DNA of 64,000 nt from Nitrospirillum amazonense (GCF_007828035.1 NZ_VITV01000017.1:1-64000), one strand, 5' to 3'. Shown: positions 8,131 through 18,021, counted from the stretch's first letter. Translations and numbers: made by a program. Notes: generated by a model not told the origin, from the sequence alone.

Positions 8131-10056
8131 TCACGGCAGGGGCCGTAAAAGCGCTGTCAGGCGGTCGGGCGTGCTGGTGACGCGTTCCAGGCGGGGGTAG
8201 CGCAAGGTCCCGTGATAGTCGACAGTGGCGGTATGGTCCGCCCCGCCGCTGTCGAAGCGCAGTTCCACCGGACGGGTGGCCGCCTGCCGTACCGCCTCGA
8301 TCAGCCGGTCGGCGCGGAAGGGTTGGCCGTTGACCGCGATGAGGTGGCTGCCGACGTTCAGGCCGGCACGGAAGGCCGGGCCGTTCCAGGCTACGGCGCG
8401 GGCCTGGCCCTTGGCGTCCACCACCAAGCCGATGGAGTAGCTGAGATCGGTGCCGCCGCCGTCCGTCTCCGTCTGCCGGAAATAGTCGGTGGGCGTGTCG
8501 GTGAAGACCAGGCGATAGCCGCCGCGCGTCAGGCCATCTAGCAGTCCGGCGTCGTCGTGCGCGTCCAGCCGCCGGCGCAGGAAGGCGGCCCAGTCGAAGG
8601 GCAGCACGCTGTTGAGGGCGGCACAGACGTCGTCGAAGCCATAGGTGCGGATCACCCGGTCCCCGGCCGGGCCGCCGAACAGGGCGCGCGCCACGTCGTC
8701 CAGGCTGCGCTTGCCGCCCGTGCGCTCGCGGATCAGGCTGTCGGCATCCAGCCACAGCAGCACGCCTTCGCCATAATAATCCTCCCGCCGCTGCCAATCG
8801 CGCCACACCACGGGCCGGCCGATGGCGATGGACGGGTCGTTGGCGCTGTCCTGCAGCGACTTCCACGCCCGGCCGACACGGGATTGGGCAACGGCGGCAT
8901 CGATCGCCAGGGCATCCAGCGTCTGTGCCGCCGTTCTCAGGCCGGCGCGTGCCGCCAGCACACGGCCCCAGAACTCCGTCTGCCCCTCATAGACCCAAAG
9001 CAGGCTGCCATCGACCGGCTGGTTGTAGGTCGGGGCCCACAGGCCGGCCGGCTGGCGGTAACGGCCGTTCCAGGAATGGACGAACTCGTGCGCGAATAGA
9101 TCCTGGTAGACGGCATAGCCGTCGGCGGCCTGGAAGAAGTCCGGCGGCACGGCGTTTTCGCTGGACTCCATGTGCTCGAACCCGCCGGGGCCCGGCAGCT
9201 GGTCGTTAAGGGCCACGATCAGCGCGTAGCGGCGATAGTGAGCCGGCCCCAGCAGGCGGTGGGTCTGCGACACCATGCGGGCCAGGCCCGCGATCTGCGC
9301 CGGCGTGGTCTCCAGGTCCTCGGCCTTTTCCGCCAGCAGCGCCAGGGTCACCGGTGCCGCCTTGTCCTGTGACAGCGGAATCTCGCGGACGTGGCGACCG
9401 GCATAAACCGGGGAATCGACCAGATCCTCCAGCGTCTCGGTCGCGAAGCTCAGCATTTCCCCGGCGCCGGACGTGGGCGCCAGGGTGGTGGCCGGGGTCA
9501 TGCCGGCGGGCAGACGCAGGCTGGCCGCCACCGGAATGTCGCGGGTGAACCAGCCGGCCGGGTACAGCAACAGGGTCTGCCAGGCGACGGTGACCATGCC
9601 GGGCGTCATACGCATTGGCCCCTGGCGCGGACCGGTGGGGGACAGGAACTGAAAATCGGCCTCGACGGCGGTGACGCCGGCCGGCACCTCCACCTCGAAG
9701 GCATAGGGGTTCAGCGGGTCGCGACGCCAGACCAGGGGCTGGCCGCCCGCATGCAGCGTCAGGCCCGCCAGCGCCGCGATGGAGGCGGTGGCGGCGTGGC
9801 TGCCCGTTTCATATTCGGGGTACAGCAGGACCATGCGGCCGGCCTGCTGCACCGGGATGGTTTCATGGACGGTGAAGACCCTGTGCACGGTATCCGTCGC
9901 GTCCACGTCCAACCGGATGGTGCCGTCGAAAGGCCTGTCCTGGGGTGCCGGGACGAATGGCGCCAGCGTCACCGGCTGGGGGCCGGCGCCGGGTTGCGCC
10001 CAGGCGGAACCCGCCATCAGAAGAAGGGCGACGGCGGCGGAACCTAAGGTCTTCAA
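8131..10056 (-). CDS. M61-family metallopeptidase with PDZ domain
   Basis: A 641-residue secreted peptidase of the glycyl-aminopeptidase (M61) family. A signal peptide (LGSAAVALLLMAGSAWAQPG) is followed by a beta-rich N-terminal domain. The gluzincin motif HEFVH starts at residue 323 with the third ligand in EGQTEFWG about 45 residues later. A PDZ-like domain is near residues 530-600 (GLVVDAKGQARAVAWNGPAF). The start is a TTG at 10056 preceded by AAGGA. It is probably periplasmic and processes peptides or proteins. It is divergent from the TonB receptor; the operator at 10250 lies in the shared region but nearer the receptor. Confidence 0.88.
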   Translation of the reverse strand: MKTLGSAAVALLLMAGSAWAQPGAGPQPVTLAPFVPAPQDRPFDGTIRLDVDATDTVHRVFTVHETIPVQQAGRMVLLYPEYETGSHAATASIAALAGLTLHAGGQPLVWRRDPLNPYAFEVEVPAGVTAVEADFQFLSPTGPRQGPMRMTPGMVTVAWQTLLLYPAGWFTRDIPVAASLRLPAGMTPATTLAPTSGAGEMLSFATETLEDLVDSPVYAGRHVREIPLSQDKAAPVTLALLAEKAEDLETTPAQIAGLARMVSQTHRLLGPAHYRRYALIVALNDQLPGPGGFEHMESSENAVPPDFFQAADGYAVYQDLFAHEFVHSWNGRYRQPAGLWAPTYNQPVDGSLLWVYEGQTEFWGRVLAARAGLRTAAQTLDALAIDAAVAQSRVGRAWKSLQDSANDPSIAIGRPVVWRDWQRREDYYGEGVLLWLDADSLIRERTGGKRSLDDVARALFGGPAGDRVIRTYGFDDVCAALNSVLPFDWAAFLRRRLDAHDDAGLLDGLTRGGYRLVFTDTPTDYFRQTETDGGGTDLSYSIGLVVDAKGQARAVAWNGPAFRAGLNVGSHLIAVNGQPFRADRLIEAVRQAATRPVELRFDSGGADHTATVDYHGTLRYPRLERVTSTPDRLTALLRPLP

Positions 10057-10249
10057 CGCGGGATCCTTCCTTGCATGTCAGGCCTTGCCTGTTAGGCGGG
10101 CTTTATAGGCGCCACGTCCACCTCTAGCGCAACAGCGCAAAGCGCGCCGAGGAATAGCGGCTCAGGGTTTGAACACCTCAGCCTGCGCGCGGTGATCTCC
10201 ACCAGCCCCATGCACATTCCCAGGCCCAGCCTGCCGCTGTCAGCATAAT

Positions 10250-10271
10250 ATTCACACACGTGAGAGTGAAT
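10250..10271. promoter_or_regulatory. Palindromic operator copy 1 (ATTCACnC-N6-GAGTGAAT), with adjacent -35
   Basis: The left half is ATTCACAC and the right half GAGTGAAT, separated by 6 bp (ACGTGA). The same element recurs at 18000-18021 before the SDR gene of this cluster. A TTGACA at 10273-10278 follows directly, with CATGGT 17 bp downstream as a weak -10, so a bound repressor would cover the -35. The likely binder is the TetR protein encoded at 17276-17965. Confidence 0.65.
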
Positions 10272-10353
10272 GTTGACATCCAGATACGCCTGCCTCATGG
10301 TGACGCCCATACGCCGACGTTCGATCGGCGACGCACGGGAGGTTTAACACGTC

Positions 10354-12615
10354 ATGAGAGCCAAGCTGCTCGTGTCCGCGTGCGCGGCCACGTTACTCAC
10401 GTCCACGGTTTCGGCCCTGGCGCAGGATACCGCGTCGACGGCGCCCAAGGCGTCCGCTTCCGACGCCTTGCAGGAAATTGTCGTCACGGCCACCCGCCGG
10501 CCCGAGCGCCTGCAGGACGTGCCGCTGAGCGTCACCGCGTTCTCGCAGGAGGAACTGACCAAGCAGGGCATCGTCGGTTATGAGGGGCTGGCGCGCGAGA
10601 CGCCGGGCGTGGTGCTGAACAAGCCCACCGCCAACTTCAACAATTTCACGGCCCGCGGCATCGCCACCAATGGCTATGGCGCCAATCTGCAAAGCAGCGT
10701 CGCCGTCTACATCGACGAGCTGCCCATCTCCACCACCGGCAACACCACCGTCCTGGACCCCAACCTGTTCGACGTAGAACGCGTGGAGTTCTTGCGCGGC
10801 CCGCAGGGGACGCTGTTCGGGTCGGGCTCGCTGTCGGGCGCCCTGCGCATCCTGCTCAAGAGCCCCGACGTGACCCAATATGACAGCAGCGCCCTGGCCG
10901 ATGTCGCCCTGACCGGATCGGACTCCTGGCGCCAGCGCTATGACGCCATGGTCAACGTGCCGCTGGTGGAGGACAAGCTGGCGCTGCGCATGGTGGGCTT
11001 CTACCGTCATGAGGAAGGTTGGGTCGACAATTTGGGCACCGGCGTGCACAACGCCAACACGCTGATCGACACCGGCGGCCGCATGAGCCTGTTGCTCAAG
11101 GGGTCGGACCGCCTGCAGATCAAGCTGCTGGCCTCGTATGAGGACAGCAACCCGCATGATAGCGCCCTGGTCGATCCCCGGCTGGGCAAGTACAAGCGCA
11201 ACTCCAACGAGCCGGACCTGTTCACCGGCAAGCTGGGCACCGTCAACGGCACCATCGACTACCAGTTCGACGGCGCGCACTTCACCAGCTCGACGACCTG
11301 GTCGGAATTCGACCAGCAGTTCTTCGTGGACCTGGCCGGCACCTTCGCCGGCGCCATTCCCTTCGGCCTGGATGCGTCCGCCTTCCAGAACACCTTCGTG
11401 GAGGAGGCGCGGCTGTCGTCCGATCCCGGCGGCAAATGGGATTGGACCATCGGCACCTTCTATTTGGATCGCCGGCTGGACATCAACTACCTCTACCGCT
11501 CGGACATCGCCTACCTTAGGGCGCACAACATCACCGGCGTGCCGGACCAGTATTATCAGCGGCTTTACACCTACACGAACTCGCATGAGCTGGCGGGTTT
11601 TGGTGAGCTGACCTACCACGTCACGGACAATTTTTGGCTGACCGGCGGCCTGCGCTATGGCGGCCTGGACGCCCAGGCATTCACCACGGGCGGCTACAAC
11701 TCCAATTACCTGACGAACGCCTTGCTGGGCAGGTCGGGACCCTTGACCATCACCTCGACGCCGCCGGCCACCGGCACGAAGGCGGAGGGCAGCCAGCCGT
11801 CCTACAAGGTCAGCGCGTCGTTCAAGCCCATCCCGGAACTGACGACTTACGCGACCATCGCCACCGGCTTCCGCGCCCCCGTGGTCAACGCCTATGCCGG
11901 GCGGCCCAGCACGGTCAACGCCAACGACCTGATCATTCCCAACGGCGCAGATTCCGACGACCTGACCAACTATGAGATCGGCGCCAAGGGGCGGTGGTTC
12001 GACGGCCGGCTGTCGGCGAACCTGGCGCTCTACCTGATCGACTGGAGCAACATCCAGGTCCAGGCCAACCGCGTGTCGGACTCGGTGCAGTTCGCCACCA
12101 ACATCGGCGCAGCGCAAAGCAAGGGCATCGAGTTCGAGATCGCCGCCGTGCCCGTGACCGGCCTCACCATCGGCCTGAACGGTTCGTTCAACGACGCGCG
12201 GGTGACGAAGCTCAGCCCCGCTGAGGCGGCGATTTCCGGCGCCGTGCTGGGTGCCAGCCTGTCGTCACCGCATTTCCAGGGATCCGCCTACGCCCAATAC
12301 GCCTTCGACGTGACGCCGGACATGATGGGCAACGTCGCCATCAACTTCCAGCACGTGGGGTCCTTTCCCAGCGAGTTCCCGCGGGTGCCGGGACAGCCGC
12401 AGACCATCAACCCCACCTTCGGCTACACCGACAGCTACAACAATGTGAACATGAGCTTCAGCGTGGCGCGCGATAAATGGACGGCCACGGCTTATGTCGA
12501 GAACCTCTTCGACGACGCCTCCATCACCTACATCCACCCCGAGGCCTTCCTGGCCAGCCGCTACGGCACCATGCGGCCGCGCACCGTCGGCATTCGGCTG
12601 ACCTATGGGATTTGA
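10354..12615 (+). CDS. TonB-dependent outer-membrane receptor
   Basis: A 753-residue receptor. The signal peptide is KLLVSACAATLLTSTVSALA. The segment LQEIVVTATRRPERLQDVPL forms the TonB-box/plug start. The plug (about residues 45-170) contains VERVEFLRGPQGTLFGSGS, and a 22-strand barrel follows, ending in TVGIRLTYGI. It resembles the iron-complex/FyuA-like receptors that Sphingomonas- and Caulobacter-type bacteria use for many carbon substrates. GGGAGG precedes the ATG. It heads a same-strand series with an MFS permease, a carboxylesterase and an acyl-CoA synthetase, so the ligand is probably an ester or other lipophilic carbon source rather than iron (inference). Confidence 0.88.
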   Translation: MRAKLLVSACAATLLTSTVSALAQDTASTAPKASASDALQEIVVTATRRPERLQDVPLSVTAFSQEELTKQGIVGYEGLARETPGVVLNKPTANFNNFTARGIATNGYGANLQSSVAVYIDELPISTTGNTTVLDPNLFDVERVEFLRGPQGTLFGSGSLSGALRILLKSPDVTQYDSSALADVALTGSDSWRQRYDAMVNVPLVEDKLALRMVGFYRHEEGWVDNLGTGVHNANTLIDTGGRMSLLLKGSDRLQIKLLASYEDSNPHDSALVDPRLGKYKRNSNEPDLFTGKLGTVNGTIDYQFDGAHFTSSTTWSEFDQQFFVDLAGTFAGAIPFGLDASAFQNTFVEEARLSSDPGGKWDWTIGTFYLDRRLDINYLYRSDIAYLRAHNITGVPDQYYQRLYTYTNSHELAGFGELTYHVTDNFWLTGGLRYGGLDAQAFTTGGYNSNYLTNALLGRSGPLTITSTPPATGTKAEGSQPSYKVSASFKPIPELTTYATIATGFRAPVVNAYAGRPSTVNANDLIIPNGADSDDLTNYEIGAKGRWFDGRLSANLALYLIDWSNIQVQANRVSDSVQFATNIGAAQSKGIEFEIAAVPVTGLTIGLNGSFNDARVTKLSPAEAAISGAVLGASLSSPHFQGSAYAQYAFDVTPDMMGNVAINFQHVGSFPSEFPRVPGQPQTINPTFGYTDSYNNVNMSFSVARDKWTATAYVENLFDDASITYIHPEAFLASRYGTMRPRTVGIRLTYGI

Positions 12616-13990
12616 GGTGATGGCGGTACCCGAGACGCTTGCGCCGCCGGCGGCCGACGCCGGCACCACCTCCCCGGTCGCGCCGTCCGCGCGGCCGGGG
12701 GCACGCGCCTGGTTCGTGCTGGGCATGCTCTGCTTCGTCTATGTCCTGAATTTCCTGGATCGGCAGCTGCTGTCCATCCTGGCCAAGCCCATCCAGGATG
12801 ACCTGAAGGTCACCGACGGCCAGTTGGGCCTGATCAGCGGGCTCTACTTCGCGCTCTTTTACTGCTTCATCTCCATCCCCGTGGCTTGGCTGGCCGACCG
12901 CACCAACCGGGTGCGGGTGCTGTCCATCGCCTGTGCCTTGTGGAGTGCGGCCACGGTGGCCTGCGGTATGGCCTCGACCTATCCGCAGCTGGTACTGGCG
13001 CGCATGACCGTCGGGGTGGGGGAGGCGGGTGGCGTGCCGCCCTCCTACGCCATCATCTCCGACTATTTCGGCCCGGGCCGGCGCGGCACGGCGCTGGGCT
13101 TGTACAACTTCGGTCCACCACTGGGTCAGGCCCTGGGGGTGGCCTTCGGGGCCGCCATCGCCGCCGCCTATAACTGGCGCGGCGCCTTTCAACTGCTGGG
13201 CGCCGTCGGCGTCGTCACGGCGCTGGCCGTGTACCTGCTGGTGCGCGAACCACGCCGAGGGGGGCTGGACGCCGGCCCGGTGGCGACGGTGCCGGCCGGT
13301 CCGGTCACGCCGTCGGCGAAGGCCGGGTTCTGGGAAACGGTGCGGATGTTCTTCACCCGCCCGGCGCTGCTGCTGGTGGCGCTGGCGACCGGCGCCACCC
13401 AGTTCGTCACCTATGCCCTGCTGAACTTCACCACCTTGTTCCTGATGCGGGAGAAGGGCATGGCCCTGGGCGAGGTGGCGATCTACTACGCCCTGTTGAT
13501 CGGCATCGGCGTCAGCGCCGGCATGTATGTTTCCGGCCGGCTGATCGACCGGTTCGCCGCCCGGGCCAGGCACAGCTACGCGCTGGTGCCGGCGGTGGCC
13601 CTGTGCGCGGCGGTGCCCTTCTTTGTCGGCTTCGTCTGGGCGCCGTCCTGGCCCCTGGCGCTGCTGTTCCTGGCCGGCCCGACATTCTTCAACTACTTCT
13701 ACCTGTCGCCGGCCGTCGCCCTGGTGCAGGAGGAGGTGCGGCCCGACCAGCGCGTGCTGTCCGGCGCCTTGTTGCTGCTGGTCATGAACCTGATCGGTCT
13801 GGGCTTCGGCCCCACCTATCTGGGCGCGGTTAGCGACCTGTTCCGCGCCACACACCCCCACCATTCGCTGCAACTCGCCTTCTACACGCTCGTCCCCTTC
13901 TATGGCCTGGCCGTCCTGCTGTTCCTGGCCTTGGCGCGGGTGTTGCGGAAGGAAGGGCCCCGGACTGGAGCCTGGACTGGAGATCGATGA
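12605..13990 (+). CDS. Spinster-like MFS transporter
   Basis: A 461-residue MFS protein with 12 predicted helices, starting at WFVLGMLCFVYVLNFLDRQL. It carries GVGEAGGVPPSYAIISDYF, typical of the Spns/spinster branch that bacteria use for uptake of aromatic acids, steroids or other hydrophobic solutes. It would move the receptor's cargo across the inner membrane. The ATG at 12605 overlaps the receptor gene by 11 bp; an in-frame ATG at 12620 is equally possible because the region before the first helix is disordered. It overlaps the carboxylesterase gene by 4 bp, so translational coupling is likely. Confidence 0.86.
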   Translation: MGFEVMAVPETLAPPAADAGTTSPVAPSARPGARAWFVLGMLCFVYVLNFLDRQLLSILAKPIQDDLKVTDGQLGLISGLYFALFYCFISIPVAWLADRTNRVRVLSIACALWSAATVACGMASTYPQLVLARMTVGVGEAGGVPPSYAIISDYFGPGRRGTALGLYNFGPPLGQALGVAFGAAIAAAYNWRGAFQLLGAVGVVTALAVYLLVREPRRGGLDAGPVATVPAGPVTPSAKAGFWETVRMFFTRPALLLVALATGATQFVTYALLNFTTLFLMREKGMALGEVAIYYALLIGIGVSAGMYVSGRLIDRFAARARHSYALVPAVALCAAVPFFVGFVWAPSWPLALLFLAGPTFFNYFYLSPAVALVQEEVRPDQRVLSGALLLLVMNLIGLGFGPTYLGAVSDLFRATHPHHSLQLAFYTLVPFYGLAVLLFLALARVLRKEGPRTGAWTGDR

Positions 13991-15636
13991 TGCGTCCGCT
14001 TCTGCGCATGGGCGTCTGCGCCGCCGTGCTGCTTCTTGCTCACATCGGTGCCGCCGGCGCCGCCCCGGGCGCGCCCGTCGTCAACGCCCCGGTAGGCTCG
14101 GTCGAAGGCCAGGTCATGGGCGACTTGGCCGCGTTCAAGGGCATACCCTATGCCCAGCCCCCGGTCGGGCTGCTGCGGTGGAAGCCGCCGGTGCCGGTCC
14201 AGTCCTGGACGGGCGTGCGACCGGCCCATGATTTCGGCGCCGCCTGCGTGCAGCCGCCGCCCCGCCCCGGCAGCCTCTATGCCGACCCGCCGGCGAAAAT
14301 GGGCGAGGACTGCCTGTCGCTGAACGTCTGGGCGCCGAAGGCGGCGAAAAAGGCGCCGGTGCTGGTGTGGATCCACGGGGGCGCCTTGGTCGGCGGCGCC
14401 AGCAGCGAGGGGCTGTACGACGGCGCCCGCCTGGCGGAGCACGGCGTGATCGTCGTTTCCATCAACTATCGCCTGGGCGTCCTGGGCTATCTGGCCCATC
14501 CGGATCTGAGCGCTGAATCTCCCGATGGCGTTTCCGGCAACTACGGCCTGCTGGACCAGATCGAGGCCCTGCGCTGGGTTCAGCGCAACATCGGCGCCTT
14601 TGGTGGCGACCCCGCCAACGTGACCATCGCCGGTGAATCCGCCGGGGCACTCAGCGTCATGTACCTGATGGCTTCGCCGCCGGCCCGCGGCCTGTTCACC
14701 AAGGCCATCGCGCAGAGCGCCTACATGATATCCACCCCGACGCTGAAGGAGGCCCGCTACGGCGAACAGTCGGCGGAGGAGAACGGCAGGCGGCTGGCGG
14801 TGGCGGTCGGCGCCGCCGATGTCGCGGCGTTGCGCGGCATAGACGCCGAAGCCTTGACCGTCGCGGCCGTCAAGGCCGGCTACGGCCCCTGGGGCAACAT
14901 CGACGGCCACGTTCTGACCGGCCAGCTGGTCGACGTGTTCGACCAGGGGCGGCAGGCGCCCGTACCCCTCCTGGTTGGCTTCAACAGCGGAGAGATCCGG
15001 TCTTTGCGGTTCCTGGCGCCACCACCGCCGACCGACGCCGCGACCTATGAAACCACTATCCGCCACCAGTACGGTGACCTGGCCGACGCCTACCTGGCGC
15101 TATATCCCGCCCGCGACATGGGCGAGAGCATCCTGGCCAACACCCGCGACGCGCTCTACGCCTGGACGTCGGAGCGCCTGGCGATCAAGCAGACGGCGCT
15201 GGGCCAGCCGGCGTTCCTCTACCTGTTCGACCACGGTTATCCCGAGGCGGATGCCAAGGGCCTGCACGGCTTCCATGCCTCGGAAATTCCTTACGTCTTC
15301 GGCACCGCCCACGGCACGCCGCCGTACTGGCCCAAGGTGGCGGACACCCCGGCCGAAGCCCGCTTTTCGGATGCGATGATGGATTACTGGACCTCCTTCG
15401 CCCGCACCGGCACGCCCAGCGCGGCCGGCCAGCCGGCGTGGCAACCTTATGACGGCGCTGCGGCCTATATGCATTTCGCCGCCACGCCGCAGCCGGAAAC
15501 CCACCTGATGCCCGGCATGTATGCGCTGCACGAGGCGACGGTCTGCCGCCGCCATGCTGCCGGCACCCTGCCGTGGAACTGGAACACCGGCATCATGTCC
15601 CCGGCCCTTCCGGCCAAGACCGCGGGTTGCCCGTGA
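13987..15636 (+). CDS. Type B carboxylesterase, exported
   Basis: A 549-residue alpha/beta hydrolase of the carboxylesterase B/cholinesterase family. After a signal peptide (VCAAVLLLAHIGAAGAA) come FKGIPYAQPPVGLLRW, EDCLSLNVWAP, the oxyanion-hole WIHGGALVGG near residue 125, and GESAG with the nucleophile Ser218. HASEIPYVFG near residue 430 contains the catalytic His. The enzyme is probably periplasmic and cleaves an ester brought in by the TonB receptor. It starts within the MFS stop codon (4-bp overlap) and its stop overlaps the next start by 1 bp. Confidence 0.9.
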   Translation: MMRPLLRMGVCAAVLLLAHIGAAGAAPGAPVVNAPVGSVEGQVMGDLAAFKGIPYAQPPVGLLRWKPPVPVQSWTGVRPAHDFGAACVQPPPRPGSLYADPPAKMGEDCLSLNVWAPKAAKKAPVLVWIHGGALVGGASSEGLYDGARLAEHGVIVVSINYRLGVLGYLAHPDLSAESPDGVSGNYGLLDQIEALRWVQRNIGAFGGDPANVTIAGESAGALSVMYLMASPPARGLFTKAIAQSAYMISTPTLKEARYGEQSAEENGRRLAVAVGAADVAALRGIDAEALTVAAVKAGYGPWGNIDGHVLTGQLVDVFDQGRQAPVPLLVGFNSGEIRSLRFLAPPPPTDAATYETTIRHQYGDLADAYLALYPARDMGESILANTRDALYAWTSERLAIKQTALGQPAFLYLFDHGYPEADAKGLHGFHASEIPYVFGTAHGTPPYWPKVADTPAEARFSDAMMDYWTSFARTGTPSAAGQPAWQPYDGAAAYMHFAATPQPETHLMPGMYALHEATVCRRHAAGTLPWNWNTGIMSPALPAKTAGCP

Positions 15637-17216
15637 TGCGGGGAGCGATGCAAGACTACGCCCTGACGCTGGACCAGTTCCTGCGCCATGCCGCCAAATG
15701 GCATCCCCGCGCCCAGGTCGTCACCGCCCGGGAGGGCGGCAGTGCCGACCGGATCGGTTATGCCGACCTGAAGACGCGCAGCCTGGCCGTGTCATCCGTG
15801 CTCGCGGGGTTCGGCATCACGGTCGGTGACTGTGTGGCCACGCTGGCTTGGAACACACAGCGCCATGTCGAGGCGTGGTACGCCATCATGGGCATGGGCG
15901 CCATTTGCCACACGCTGAACCCCCGCCTGACGGCGGAACAGCTGGCCGCCATGCTGACGCAGTCCGGAGCGCGGCTGCTGGTCGCCAGCGCCGATCTGCT
16001 GTCCCTGGCGCGCCAGATCCAGCAGGGCGTGCCAGGCCTGGAACGCATCCTGGTCATCGATGGGGACGCCGAGGGGGCGGGCTGGCCGTCCGACGGGCCG
16101 CCGGTTTCCGTGCTGGAGCCCCTCATCGCCGAAGCGGGGCATGGCGTCGCCTGGGGGGAGTTCGCAGAGACGGCGCCATCGGGCCTTTGCTTCACCTCCG
16201 GCACCACCGGTGCGCCGAAGGGGGTGATGTACACCCACCGTTCCAGCTTCCTGCACACCTTGCGGGTGTTGCAGACCGACGTCATGGCCATTTCCGGCAG
16301 CGACAGCGTGCTGGCGGTGGTGCCCATGTTCCACGCCAACGCTTGGGGCCTGCCTTTCGCAGCACCGGCCGTGGGGGCGAAGCTGGTGCTGCCCGGCCGC
16401 CATGCCGACGGCGCCAGCCTAGCCAGGCTGATCACCGCGGAAGGCGTGACCGTCGGCGTGGGCGTGCCCACCGTCTGGCTGGGCCTGGTGGAACATCTGG
16501 AGGCCGTGGGCGGCGAGTTGCCCACCTTGAAGCGCATCCTCATGGGCGGTTCCCCCCTCGCGCCCGCCCTCATGGAACGGATCGAGCGGCGCCTGGGCGT
16601 GGCCGTGCAGACCAGCTGGGGCATGACGGAGATGTCGCCCACCGGCACGGTGACGCCGGCGCACGACCCCGGGCGGTCGGCCTCCCTGGCGGGCCGGCCC
16701 GCCGTGGGCGTGGACCTGCTGTTGACCGATGCCGACGGCCGGCCGTTGCCGGAGCAGCGCGAGGTTGAAGGGCATCTGCGTGTCCGCGGCTCCGCCGTTA
16801 TCGCCCGCTATTTCGGTCACGACGCGCCCGCCACCGACGCCGACGGCTGGTTCCCCACCGGCGACCTGGCGCGCATCGACGCCAATGGCAACCTCATCAT
16901 CACCGGCCGGGCCAAGGATTTGATCAAGTCCGGCGGCGAATGGATCAACCCGGCGGAGATCGAGGCCATCGTCGGCGCGCTGCCCCAGGTGTCACTCGCC
17001 GCCGTCATCGGCCGGCCGGACCCGAAATGGGGCGAACGCCCCATCCTGCTGGTGGAGACCTGCGATGATATCAGCGACGAGGCGCTGCTGGCATCCCTGC
17101 GGGGCCGGGTCGCGGCCTGGTGGATACCCGACGCGGTCATCCGCTTGGACAGCATGCCCCAGGCCTCGACCGGCAAGATCGACAAAATCCGGCTGCGTGC
17201 CCAATATGGAGGCTGA
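15636..17216 (+). CDS. Acyl-CoA synthetase (AMP-forming, long/medium-chain type)
   Basis: A 526-residue ANL-superfamily ligase. The P-loop TSGTTGAPKGVMYTH is near residue 187, SWGMTEMSPTG near 326, FPTGDLARID near 408, and the catalytic Lys lies in ASTGKIDK near the C-terminus. It activates a carboxylic acid as its CoA thioester, logically the acid released by the neighbouring esterase. The ATG at 15636 shares a base with the esterase stop (TGATG). An ATG at 15648 is possible but its GGGGAG lies very close. The protein resembles FadD3/FadD17-like or medium-chain enzymes; exact chain specificity is not readable. Confidence 0.88.
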   Translation: MRGAMQDYALTLDQFLRHAAKWHPRAQVVTAREGGSADRIGYADLKTRSLAVSSVLAGFGITVGDCVATLAWNTQRHVEAWYAIMGMGAICHTLNPRLTAEQLAAMLTQSGARLLVASADLLSLARQIQQGVPGLERILVIDGDAEGAGWPSDGPPVSVLEPLIAEAGHGVAWGEFAETAPSGLCFTSGTTGAPKGVMYTHRSSFLHTLRVLQTDVMAISGSDSVLAVVPMFHANAWGLPFAAPAVGAKLVLPGRHADGASLARLITAEGVTVGVGVPTVWLGLVEHLEAVGGELPTLKRILMGGSPLAPALMERIERRLGVAVQTSWGMTEMSPTGTVTPAHDPGRSASLAGRPAVGVDLLLTDADGRPLPEQREVEGHLRVRGSAVIARYFGHDAPATDADGWFPTGDLARIDANGNLIITGRAKDLIKSGGEWINPAEIEAIVGALPQVSLAAVIGRPDPKWGERPILLVETCDDISDEALLASLRGRVAAWWIPDAVIRLDSMPQASTGKIDKIRLRAQYGG

Positions 17217-17275
17217 TTGAACGAACGGGTGGCGCGCGAGCCACCCGGGCACACGTCAGGACGGAAGATTGCGTG

Positions 17276-17965
17276 GTGAGTGAACAGGTGAAACCGCGTC
17301 GGCGCACGACCAAGGCCGAGCAGCGCGCCGAGATGATGGAGCAGATCCTCGATGAGGCCGAGTATCTTTTCTCCAAGCATGGGCTCTACGGCGTCACGTT
17401 GAAGGATGTGGCCAAGCGCGTCGGCGTCCATCACACGCTGTTGAACTACTACTTCGAAGACAAGAAGAAGTTGTTCGACGCGGTCTTCGCCCGGCGCGCG
17501 GAGGTCACCAGCACCCGACGCATGAAGGCGCTGGACGAATACGACGCGGCCACCGGCGGCAAGCCCACGGTGGAGGGGGCGCTACACGCCTTCCTCGACA
17601 CCGACCTGGACCTGTACATCAAGGGGGGGGAGGGCTGGAAGAACTACGCCGCCCTGGGGGCGCAGGTGGCGAACACGCCGGAATGGGGGGCGGAGCTGAT
17701 GGACCAGCACTTCGACCCTGTCGTGCTGCGCCTGATCGGTCTGTTGAAGAAGGCGCTGCCGGACAGTCCGGAGGAGGACATCTTCTGGGGCTATCACTTC
17801 GTCACCGGCGCCCTGTTGCTGACGCTGGCGCGCACGGGGCGCATCGACAAGCTGTCGGGGGGCCTGTGCAAGTCTGACGATTTTGCGGCGGTCAAGGCGC
17901 GCATGGCCTCGTTCATGGCCGCCGGCTTCCTGGAGGTCTGCAGGCAGCGGCGGCAGGAGCCCTGA
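17276..17965 (+). CDS. TetR/AcrR-family regulator
   Basis: A protein of about 229 residues with an N-terminal HTH: ILDEAEYLFSKHGLYGVTLK, then DVAKRVGVHHTLLNYYFEDK. The C-terminal ligand domain is all-helical. A GTG start at 17276 is chosen; a GTG at 17273 is adjacent. It sits between the CoA ligase and the SDR gene. It is the only regulator in this cluster, so it is the natural candidate to bind the two copies of the ATTCACnC-N6-GAGTGAAT element, probably as a repressor relieved by an acyl-CoA or pathway substrate (inference). Confidence 0.85.
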   Translation: MSEQVKPRRRTTKAEQRAEMMEQILDEAEYLFSKHGLYGVTLKDVAKRVGVHHTLLNYYFEDKKKLFDAVFARRAEVTSTRRMKALDEYDAATGGKPTVEGALHAFLDTDLDLYIKGGEGWKNYAALGAQVANTPEWGAELMDQHFDPVVLRLIGLLKKALPDSPEEDIFWGYHFVTGALLLTLARTGRIDKLSGGLCKSDDFAAVKARMASFMAAGFLEVCRQRRQEP

Positions 17966-17999
17966 GTTTGGGCGCGTTTAAGCAGACCGCCCATCATTT

Positions 18000-18021
18000 A
18001 TTCACTCACGGGAGAGTCAAA
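18000..18021. promoter_or_regulatory. Palindromic operator copy 2 (ATTCACTC-N6-GAGTCAAA)
   Basis: The left half ATTCACTC matches the copy at 10250 in 7 of 8 positions. The right half GAGTCAAA matches GAGTGAAT in 6 of 8, with the same 6-bp spacer. It lies between the TetR stop and the SDR start, 45 bp before the ATG at 18066. Together with copy 1 it brackets the catabolic cluster. Confidence 0.6.

Noticed and set aside
10393-12117. 574-codon minus-strand open frame inside the TonB receptor gene
   Set aside because: The forward frame encodes an unmistakable receptor; the antisense product has no recognisable domain.
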